This document shows positions 9,991-17,617 of a stretch of 18,861 bases of DNA, one piece after another (the first letter of the stretch is position 1; the number at the start of each line of letters is the position of its first letter). The position numbers and the translations under genes were made by a program. The notes beneath the pieces were generated by a model. That model was not told the DNA's origin. It ran no database searches and saw nothing but the letters and a program-made list of their open reading frames with translations. Source of the stretch: Rhodocollybia butyracea (lineage: Eukaryota; Basidiomycota; Agaricomycetes; Agaricales; Omphalotaceae); assembly GCA_015501585.1 (NCBI GenBank), contig JADNRY010001019.1, forward strand, positions 1 to 18,861, read 5' to 3'.

Positions 9991-10052
9991 CCCCACAAAC
10001 TCAACCTTTCCAACGTTTTTTTACGATCCGCACGCCTCTCCCTCGAAAAAAC

Positions 10053-10078
10053 ATGCTGGCCACTGGCAGCGCCAGCAT
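10053..10078. other. Perfect 8-bp inverted repeat (hairpin potential)
   Basis: ATGCTGGC and GCCAGCAT are separated by 10 bases. It lies about 40-60 bases before the left end of repeat copy A. Whether the two are related is unknown. Confidence 0.6.
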
Positions 10079-10120
10079 AGAACACTGGTTACTTCCGCGC
10101 TGCGTTGAGCTCCTGGTCTA

Positions 10121-11166
10121 GAGCATAGTTCATACATGTAAGGATGGGTTGGCGTGCACACGACAATCAACAGTCGATGTTGTAACTGCCCAGGGTATAA
10201 GATTGTTACAGGAATACGCTCTACACTATATCTTGTTATTCGGCGTTCTTTCCTCGCCTACGGCTCTAGCTCCGCCCTGTCTCTTCCTCTTCCCAAAAAC
10301 CTCAGATCCAGATCTAACGCTGAGGCTAAGGCGCCAACGCCCAACGCCTTTCCATGCTCGCGTGTTCTGCTTCGAATGTTGGATACACAGATACACGTTG
10401 AATACGCGTTGGAGACCCAACTCCACGAATCGCTTATCATTCGTCCTACTGAACCGTAATCCTATGGCTATGTATAGCATCCTCCCGGTCCTCTCGTCCC
10501 TGTTCTACCAAATTAACCTCTTCTACGCCGGGCTCGATTACCTCACCTCTCATCAACATTTCGACAATTTATTGAAAATTAGCTGGTTGAGTACACTCAC
10601 CGGCACTTGACTCATTTCTCTTACCGACGACCTTTGCATTCTCCAGCGACTCCTCTATCACTGAATATTCGCTTCCATCGCCAGCAGCTCTTCTCTAAAC
10701 ACATTGACCCTCAGGCCGACTCACTTAAAAAACTAGAAACCCGTTGAGAGGCGAAACGATTCGACCGGAGGACTCGTTCTTTTGCAAACAAGTCTGATTC
10801 GAAGGGAAGGGAAGGACGTGTCGAGTGTCCAGTCAATACGTTGACTGCCAGGCAGGAGTACCGGAGGTGTTCGAATCTCGTCTTGTTTGGGAATGGCACG
10901 TCGGGGTAGGAGTAGTGTAGTACGTTTGGGAATGAAATGGAGTGCGGAACAGGTTCGTCTGTCCGAGTCATCCAGGCATCATTTACAACTTCTTCTTTCG
11001 CCCGTCGCTAGCCTCTCTTCCGCGGTATCCTTCTGCAGTTCAGCTTTACTTTCTCACTGGGTTCGGCAAGTGTAGTAGAACCTCCACTGATGCTTATATG
11101 TCGCGATCACGGGAATGCTGGTATTGTTTGATGGGTGAGTCGTGAAAGTGGGACCGGAGGTGGAGT
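10121..11166 (+). repeat. Dispersed direct repeat, copy A (about 1.05 kb)
   Basis: Shares a long series of collinear blocks with 14140-14976 on the same strand: GGATGGGTTGGCG, TTATTCGGCGTTCTTTCCTC, CGTAATCCTATGGCTAT, CTGAATATTCGCT, CAGGCCGACTC, CGAGTGTCCAGTC, GCTAGCCTCTCT and GGAGGTGGAG. The copies differ by many substitutions and by indels that break every reading frame, so the shared unit is probably not protein coding. The ends given are where similarity fades by eye. It could be a non-autonomous element or an old segmental duplication; I saw no clear terminal repeats or target-site duplication. Confidence 0.8.
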
Positions 11167-11960
11167 AGTAGCAGAGGTAACCTACTCAGATTCTGTGGGT
11201 TTTCTTGGTATCGAATCTGAGTCAGGCAATTTCTAAATATCACCTTTAGTCCAGACTCCATCGAAGCCTAATACGGTACTCAATGTCGGTGTAAGTTCCC
11301 GGATAAGGTTTTCTCCACTGTCCTTTCAGGCAATACTTGAGAAATACAAGTTTAGGCCAATGGAATTCCAAGTGGAATCATGCCTCCTGAAATAGTGAAA
11401 ACGTCAGGTACTTGTCTGCGCTTAGTGACTAGATATCTGCGCTTCACGCGGATATTATGCTCACGCTCTCCCAAGCTCCGTGTGAGATTTAGGCGAAGCT
11501 GGTATACTCGGTGGCGGCCAAATCAGAGCAGATACCCAGCCTTGTCTGAGCATGTAGCTAGACCAGGGCTATCCGCTACTTTGCGAATTTTTGGCATGGA
11601 TTGTCGTTGGTGTGTAGTTCCGTCTGGGGCGGGCTCTTATACAAACTTCTCAGCTGGATTTCGCACCTTCTAATTATACCTACCACCGACCAGCAACCAG
11701 GTCCAACTCCCCAGGGGGGAACTGTATAATCAGGGGTGGTGTACTTTGAATCAGGCGACTGTTTCCATTCATGATTTGCCGCTGGATAGACTCGGTTGAA
11801 CTAAGCATCAGTAATATGTACCTGAAGGGAATGCATGTGAGTAAATTCAGGTTGGTCTTCTAAACATTAGATGAAAAAAGGAAGTAGATCGCTCAGCAGG
11901 CTAGTCCAAATTTTCACCCAGCTGAGCTAAAATGAACCATCTCCATATCTTGACACTGAG
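11167..11960. other. No gene recognised
   Basis: The spacer between repeat copy A and the promoter of the HsbA-like gene. The longest open frame (11380-11673) has an Arg- and Ser-rich, non-familiar translation. The last part probably contains the upstream region of the HsbA-like gene. Confidence 0.45.
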
Positions 11961-11964
11961 ATGG

Positions 11965-11972
11965 TATAAAAG
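11965..11972 (+). promoter_or_regulatory. TATA box of the HsbA-like gene
   Basis: TATAAAAG lies 52 bases before the ATG at 12024, a usual spacing for fungal core promoters. Confidence 0.65.
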
Positions 11973-12023
11973 GACCAGACTAATGCTTGAGTACTCCCAC
12001 ATCCACACGAATCTCACGCTCAA

Positions 12024-12736
12024 ATGCTTTGCCTTGCATACTTTGCTGCTCTCCCTTTGACCGTTTGCCTAGCTGCTAGCGTGAAACGACAAACAGCGGT
12101 TATCATGGATTTTGGTAACATCACAAGTCTGGCCCTAAATCTGGATTCTTCCATCAACGCGTTCCCAACCACCGGGGGTACTTCGGCTCTCGTGGCATCG
12201 CTGGTAAGCTACACCTTATTCCAATCTTATGCTAACAAAATGTTTCATGTTGACCGTTTCTAGTCTCTCCATTCACAAAATGAGTTCTCTGAGCACTGCA
12301 CTGCTAGGTGCTACTGCTGATGCTACTGTGAGTTTATTTGCGGGTGGCTACTGGTTTCTACTAAGCGATAGCATGCTGTAGAAAAATGGTCCTTTCACTA
12401 CCACTGCAAGCCAAAGTATTCTTGCGGTGTTTCAAAAATTCGCATTTATTTTCGCCGATGCATTCACTGGCATTGCTGTCAAGCAGCCCCTGATTACTGC
12501 TGTCCCTATCACAAATTTAGCGGCGTTATACAGGCAAGATATCAGCGTAATGCTGGAAGCCACAAAGGATTTTGAAAAAGCAATCTTGAATGACATTCCT
12601 GTACGTTGATTTGCACACTTAACTTTATGTGTCGTTCATGAGCTGAGCAGTCCGACTTCTTCCTACTGCAAGCCCAATTACCTCTAGCATTGACGCTGCG
12701 TTGGCCACCGCCCTTGCCGCATATGCCTCGGGCTGA
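12024..12736 (+). pseudogene. HsbA-like (hydrophobic surface-binding protein A) gene with two frame breaks
   Basis: Predicted exons are 12024-12203, 12264-12327, 12382-12600 and 12651-12736. Exon 1 gives a secretory signal (LAYFAALPLTVCLAAS) followed by a Lys-Arg site and then the HsbA pattern of Val/Ile-rich helices and NAFPTTGG. Exon 2 continues IHKMSSLSTALLGATADAT, exon 3 NGPFTTTASQSILAVFQKF and so on, and exon 4 ends SSIDAALATALAAYASG. HsbA family proteins are small, secreted, helical proteins that bind hydrophobic surfaces and help enzymes act on them. Introns of 60, 54 and 50 bases have good GT-AG ends, and the second has a TACTAAG branch site. However, with these splice sites the HsbA frame is lost at the exon 1/exon 2 and exon 3/exon 4 joins. 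Two small indels, or very unusual splicing, must be assumed, so I call a young pseudogene. Family assignment is from pattern memory. Confidence 0.7.
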
Positions 12737-13453
12737 GTTGAAAACTCATACAGAGCGTTCAAAGTTACAATTACGCCTGTTTTTTTTTTTCTTTTTTCTT
12801 TTTTCAATGGGTTCGGAGCGATTTAATTTTGTTTGATATTATACAATATTACAAGGAGGAGGGAGAATTTTGTAAGATTTGGGACGCTACTAAATAAACT
12901 GAAATCAAGATGGAAATAGTTTCCGTACCTTGTGTTTGACAATTGCTACTGAGAATGAATGAGACGGGGTAAAGGCCGTAAAGCCTACAACAACTTGACC
13001 ATGAGACGATTACGAGTTGGAGATAAAGAGAAAGTATGTACCTATCCACTGGGCTGTGACCTGAGAGGCCAGAGGACAGCATGAAGACCGCTCCGCGCGT
13101 GATTGCGTGAGCCCTTTCTCCCCCGAAAACATTGCTGAAATTGTTGCAAAGCCTCTTTGGCAATACTGTCAGCCGCCAGGAATAGATAGTTAAATTGGAG
13201 ATGGGTCAAAGTTCATGTTAGACAGCGTAAAGCTACAGTAGAAAATCAGTAAGAAATTTGAAAAAAAAAATCATAACTATCTGCATTCATATAAGTCTGA
13301 ATCATGAATAAGCAATGAAGAGAAATAAGGAAATGCCAAAGCAAACCATATCGCACTGGATCTGGATAGGGAGTTATTCAACATTCCCACTCCGTACTAT
13401 CCATACCTAGCATATGAACCTTGTATGAACATCAACCCTGTGGAATTGGCCCC
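12737..13453. other. No gene recognised; T-rich tract
   Basis: Holds the 3' flank of the HsbA-like gene, with a T-rich stretch at about 12779-12804. A minus-strand frame at 12849-13163 (VFGGERAHAITRGAVFML) has a possible intron near its middle but no family that I can name. Remaining sequence is AT-rich. Confidence 0.45.
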
Positions 13454-13765
13454 CTAAGTAGTTTCGTGAAGATATCCGTAACATTTTTTCCAGAACGTAT
13501 CATCGGGAACTTTCCGAAATGGTGAGTTCAGAGAGCGTAGCTGGGTCGCGTAGTGCTCCAAGCGTTCCTTCTGCCGCCCAAGGCGGGAAATTTCTGTTCG
13601 ATAGTCCTCAAGGTCTCGTTCGACGTTTTGGAGGACTGAGGCAACTTCATCGGGTTGGACAGAAGCAGGACCGGATTCTGTTCGCAATTTGTGTTGTAAT
13701 CCGGCAGAATCCACAACTACGCGAGGAATGAAGGTGTTTCCACCACAAGACGAACAAAGAGGCAT
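13454..13765 (-). pseudogene. Truncated F-box protein N-terminus
   Basis: From the ATG at 13763-13765 the frame gives MPLCSSCGGNTF, a linker, then a short coiled coil (VERDLEDYRTEISRLGRQKERL) and RSLNSPFRKVPDDTFWKKCYGYL. It stops six codons into what should be the F-box. This CxxC head, coiled coil and LxSPxRxLPxx F-box start is the usual N-terminus of the very large mushroom F-box families, which act as substrate adaptors of SCF ubiquitin ligases. Full members run several hundred residues; nothing recognisable follows the stop. The frame is also open upstream to 13894, but that part is unlike the family. I read it as a truncated copy. Confidence 0.65.
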
Positions 13766-14139
13766 GATTGACGGAAGAAGATGAAAAGTATTTAGACGCC
13801 CAGACGACAAGCTGTGTTTTGCGGTCCGTAAATCCGCTCTGTTTTCTTTCAACCACTTCCAGGACTTGCACTTCCGTGCTGACAACATACCCACAGTACT
13901 TGCTATCGCTACTCGTATCTCATGAAATCGAGCCCCGATTTTCCCTTCTGAGCTTAATCATGTGAATGCATCCACAAAGCCATTTTAAACTCAAGCCACG
14001 GGATGAATCGGCGAATAAAATTTATTTGGCTTGCAATTGAAGATGGTAAGGAACGAGGATTTGAGGGTGGTTCATGCTATGAGGTACGTTTACTTGAGCT
14101 CAAAGCTTTTCTGCTATAGCCTAATAGCGGAGCTTAGAG
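13766..14139. other. No gene recognised
   Basis: The spacer between the F-box fragment and repeat copy B. It ends with a short imperfect tandem of GAGCTTA near 14130. Upstream regulatory sequence of the F-box fragment may lie here. Confidence 0.4.
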
Positions 14140-14976
14140 CTTAGAGCATCCGTGTGGGATGGGTTGGCGGACACGCGACAATCAATAGTCGACGTTGTAA
14201 CTTTCGTTGTAACTGCCCAGGATAGTGCGCAGAAAGATTGTTACAGGAATCCACTCTACACTATCTTTTTATTCGGCGTTCTTTCCTCCGCCTACGGCTC
14301 TAGCTCTGCCCCGTCTCTTCCTCTTCCCCAAAACCTCCACAGATACACATTGAATACATATTGGAGACCCGAATTGCTTATCATTGCTCCTACAAACCGT
14401 AATCCTATGGCTATATACTCCTGCCCAGCCGGTCCACCAAATTAATTTCTTCTAAGCCGAGCTCGACACTTCAGAAATCTCTCGAACATTAGCTCGTTGA
14501 AGACACTTGCCAGAACTTAATTCATTTCTCTTCGCGACAACCTTGACATTCTTTCTCTACCGCTGAATATTCGCTCTATTCCCAACAGCTCTTCTCCCAC
14601 CGATCTTCAGGCCGACTCGTTTAAAAAAGCCGGAAATCGTGAAGAGAGAATAATTTGGCCAGAGGACTCGGATGAGCAGAGGTGTTCTGTTTGTAGACGA
14701 GTCTTGGTTCGGAGGGAATTGTTCGGACAGGGAAGAATGTGCCGAGTGTCCAGTCGATACGTCGACTGCCAGGGCGGGAGTAGCGGAGGCGTACATCAAC
14801 ATTTTCATCGCTAGCCTCTCTCTCGCAACATCTCTCACCCGTTTCTTCTCTCTCACGGGGTTCGGCTTCTGTAGAGTTACCCCCACCGATACTTGTCGGG
14901 ATCGCGGTGTTTGGAATAAGAATGCCGGTATGTATGTGAAGGCTGAGCGTTGAACATTGAACGATTGGAGGTGGAG
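14140..14976 (+). repeat. Dispersed direct repeat, copy B (about 0.84 kb)
   Basis: The partner of 10121-11166, in the same orientation. It lacks an internal stretch of copy A that corresponds to roughly 10300-10385 and part of the region near 10880-10960. Both copies carry a perfect or near-perfect GTCGA-rich inverted motif near CAGTCGATACGTCGACTG (14750-14768 here), which is more degraded in copy A. Confidence 0.8.
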
Positions 14977-16074
14977 CGTGGAACATTTCCGGTTGGCTAA
15001 ATACTTTCTGGTCATCGAGACATCCTCAGCCGCTACATTTGACTCTCGTTGAATTTTAAACATAGTACACAGTACGACACCCATGGATTCTTCCCTTCTG
15101 AATTTGCTCCCCAGACTATGAATTCCGACATATCCTTCCCGTTGTCTCCCCGTCGCTCACAGGACTCCTCTTGCTCGATTCCACAAACATCATGTTATCC
15201 TTACCGACGACCGCCCCTCTATTACCAGAGGGCCCGCATATACTCCGCAACACGAAATTTTTTTTTGGACGGATAGGTTTGGGTATGCACCTGGAATGTT
15301 TGAGCTTTGATGAGCGAAACTACGAGGTGGGACGTGGGATGACGATGGGACTTGAGTACCTATTGTTGCCGGGTGAAGATAGTAGTCCGGGAAAGTTGGG
15401 GTTTGTGAGGCGCGAAGGAATGACGATATCACAATCTGCGAAGAAGCTTCGATCGATGACAAAAGTAATATTTGAAGGTGTTTTAGAAGAGTTATCGTAT
15501 CGTATACTCAGCTGATGTTCTTTGACCCGTTGTCTTTTTTTTCTTTTTTTGCTTCTCGTTCTGCCACAGCCTCCTCTCTGTTATGTATTCCGTACTCCCA
15601 GTCTGCGTTTGTAATGTGGCCATCTGTTTATATGCCTTCTTTAGAATACTTGTATCGGCTGCAAAGCTTTTAGTGGCAACCAAAATAATATATATACCCA
15701 TTTTCAACCTCAGGCTGAACTGAGAATGAATTTATAAGGTCAAAATATCGGGTTTTGAAGCAGAAGAAAAGCAATCAACGTTAGATCGAGAAGAATTTGG
15801 GAAGGAAGGAAGGGAGGAATATTACACGGCATGGTCCAAGTGCTGAACGCCGGAAACCATGGAGAGGAGTGGTCGAGCTCGCAACTAAGGTGCTGTAGAT
15901 ACACCCGCCTAGATAATATATACAGCGACATTAAAAGCTATTTATATATGTGATGACTACTGTTGGCATATGGTATGATGTGAATACTTATCGGCGTATT
16001 GGCTAGGATGAGCATAGGAGTTGCATTGAAGAACTTTGGTTACTTCAAATGCCCTTTAGCAAGAATTGGGAAGG
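14977..16074. other. No gene recognised
   Basis: Several frames of up to about 115 codons overlap on both strands at 15171-15515, but none has a recognisable domain or a supporting intron pattern. A T-rich run lies at 15533-15549. Confidence 0.45.
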
Positions 16075-16880
16075 TCAAGCGACAGGAGGCAATGTATGCC
16101 AAATAATGGCGAAGGTCCATGGTATTGCATAGAGAACAGCATTTGGTTGGTTAAAACTTGGCCAGGAAGGAGTCGCGCATATGGTTATGGGTGGATGTAG
16201 ACATTCAAGCATAGCATGCTCTGGTGTTTCAACTTTACATTTACAGAATCGACATAAGCGTTCATTGTGAGGGACGGGGAACATGGTGATTGTCTGCCCA
16301 TGTAAGCCGTACTACAGCTAGTGAGTGACTCCTGCTAAAATTCTTGTGAGAGCTTTAAGTGTTGGGCATTAGAGACATCGGCAAGGTATTGGCGCCTGCA
16401 CATTGTGTGATATTTGACAAGGCCATTCTCCTGTGCTCCTTGCGAAGGTATAGTAGGTAAGAGCGTTTTACACTCTGTCTAATTCATTTTGAACCCATTG
16501 AGATGCGGCGCTGAAGATGGATTTAGAGTAATCACCTAGCGACTCAGCCGATGTGGCGGTGAGAAGGTGGTTGGCATTGGGAAGGTTAAATGAGGGCATA
16601 AGTTTGATTTTACTTCTACAAGGTCACTGAACCATGAAGGTTTATTGCCTAGATGCAAGTTGATGCTGTCATTGAGGGCAGTCCAATGGACGGGTGAGCA
16701 GATAGTCAAGAAAGCGAACTTGTAAGAGGAATCTGCGATGTTTTAGAGGCATTATACCTGTTCCAGAGAAGATTGCCGCAATAATGGAGTTGAAGCTCGA
16801 AGGATACTGTTCTATCTGCCCATTATTCTGTCAATATCATCTATGTACATACTGTGTATTTTAGGCAGTCCACATCCATA
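16075..16880 (-). mobile_element. Non-LTR retrotransposon remnant: reverse transcriptase C-terminal region and zinc knuckle
   Basis: On the minus strand three pieces follow in the right order but in different frames. The first is FNSIIAAIFSGTGIMPLKHRR with FLDYLLTRP (about 16675-16803). The second is NDSINLHLGNKPSWFSDLVE (about 16600-16670). The last is VPHNERLCRFCKCKVETPEH followed by AMLEC (16075-16284), a CX2CX8HX4C zinc-binding motif. This matches the post-polymerase region of LINE-type elements common in Agaricomycetes, where the cysteine-histidine motif closes the protein. No polymerase catalytic motif, endonuclease, poly-A tail or target duplication was found, so it is a 5'-truncated and mutated fragment. 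It lies just downstream of the repeat-peptide gene, in the same orientation. Confidence 0.65.
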
Positions 16881-17088
16881 CAGCTAGAGTCACGCGTTGG
16901 CCCTGTGGTCGTCGAACGGTCTGCGATTTAAGTGTTACATTGAATTGGACAAAAAACTATTTGCTTGTACAAGGAAAATTAAATCAAAAGTGGTTCAGTT
17001 GTGTCGCGGTTAGGAAGGATCTGGGGATATCCAAGACACTACGCGAAAATGTTCATCAAACGATGAAAGCTCTTGTATTCTGCATCTT

Positions 17089-17544
17089 TTACTCTTCACT
17101 GTCTCCTCCCTTGCATGTTTTAGTCAGGAGAAACAGTGAGTTAGGGGAGGTTTTTGAAAGCTTACAGTGATACCGTAGCCCTTGCTATCGCGTTTTTGCG
17201 ACATCACCTCCCTTTTATATTTAGGTTAGTAAGTTAGCGGAGAATGAGTTTATATAAACTTACAGTGATGTCATATCCCTTGCTGTCGCGCTTTTCGACG
17301 TCGCCACCCTTTGCATTTCCAGGTTAGTAAGCTAACGAAGGATGCGCATTGAAACCTACATGATATCATAGCCTTTGCTGTCACGGGTTTCGATATCGAC
17401 ATCGCCCTTTGCATTTCAGGTTGGAAGTTGTGGAGGATGGGTGTCAAAGCTTACTGCGACACCATAGAACACGCTTGCAAGAGGAGAGGCCTGTACAGCA
17501 ACCAGGACAAGAGCAAGGGTAGTCAGGAAGATGCTAGAACGCAT
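17089..17544 (-). CDS. Secreted Kex2-type repeat-peptide precursor, five exons with one peptide unit per microexon
   Basis: Predicted exons, in order of transcription, are 17544-17455, 17406-17360, 17308-17264, 17211-17166 and 17109-17089, giving 82 residues. Exon 1 (30 codons) starts MRSSIF and contains the hydrophobic core LTTLALVLVAVQA, a clear signal peptide. It ends in VFYGVA. Exon 2 encodes GDVDIETRDSKGYDI. Exon 3, in the frame that matches its neighbours, encodes GGDVEKRDSKGYDIT. Exon 4 carries GGDVA and then KRDSKGYGIT; the last exon adds GGDSEE and TAA. Lys-Arg (Thr-Arg in unit 1) before Asp-Ser-Lys-Gly-Tyr is a plausible Kex2 site, so the secretory pathway would release short Tyr-containing peptides. 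All four introns (48, 51, 52 and 56 bases) have GT-AG ends. Exon 2 is one base short and exon 4 has one extra A, so exon 3 is read out of its module frame while the total stays open. Known look-alikes are fungal Kex2-processed repeat proteins and dikaritin precursors. No homologue is recognised; product and role are unknown. Confidence 0.75.
17166..17454 (-). repeat. Tandem exon-intron modules, 95-98 bp period
   Basis: The donor-proximal string (CTTAC on the plus strand) recurs at 17161, 17259, 17355 and 17450, giving periods of 98, 96 and 95. Each module holds one 45-47 base exon and one intron. Two of the introns contain TACTAAC. Both exon and intron sequences are similar between modules, so duplication copied whole exon-intron units. 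Confidence 0.85.
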
Positions 17545-17609
17545 GATGTAGTCCTATGTAGTGATTTCGAGAGGAGCTCGCTGCTGGTAGTTCAGTTCTT
17601 TCTTTCTAG

Positions 17610-17617
17610 CTTATATA
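17610..17617 (-). promoter_or_regulatory. TATA box of the repeat-peptide gene
   Basis: TATATAAG on the minus strand, 65 bases before the ATG at 17542-17544. The spacing suits a fungal core promoter, and an in-frame TAG nine bases before the ATG supports this start. Confidence 0.6.

Noticed and set aside
10149..10610. Plus-strand open frame of about 150 codons inside repeat copy A
   Set aside because: Its counterpart in copy B is broken by indels, and the similarity follows the DNA rather than amino-acid constraint.
10868..10880. GTTCGAATC string resembling a tRNA B box
   Set aside because: No matching A box upstream and no foldable acceptor or anticodon stem; copy B of the repeat lacks it.
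10121..14976. Direct repeats as the two LTRs of one retrotransposon
   Set aside because: The interval contains an HsbA-like gene and an F-box fragment, with no gag or pol sequence, primer-binding site or polypurine tract recognised.
15171..15515. Overlapping open frames on both strands in the spacer after repeat copy B
   Set aside because: No family, splice pattern or start context favours either strand.
17080..17470. Regularly spaced repeats suggesting a CRISPR-like or satellite array
   Set aside because: The period is explained by microexons and introns with splice signals; the repeats are imperfect and eukaryotic in context.
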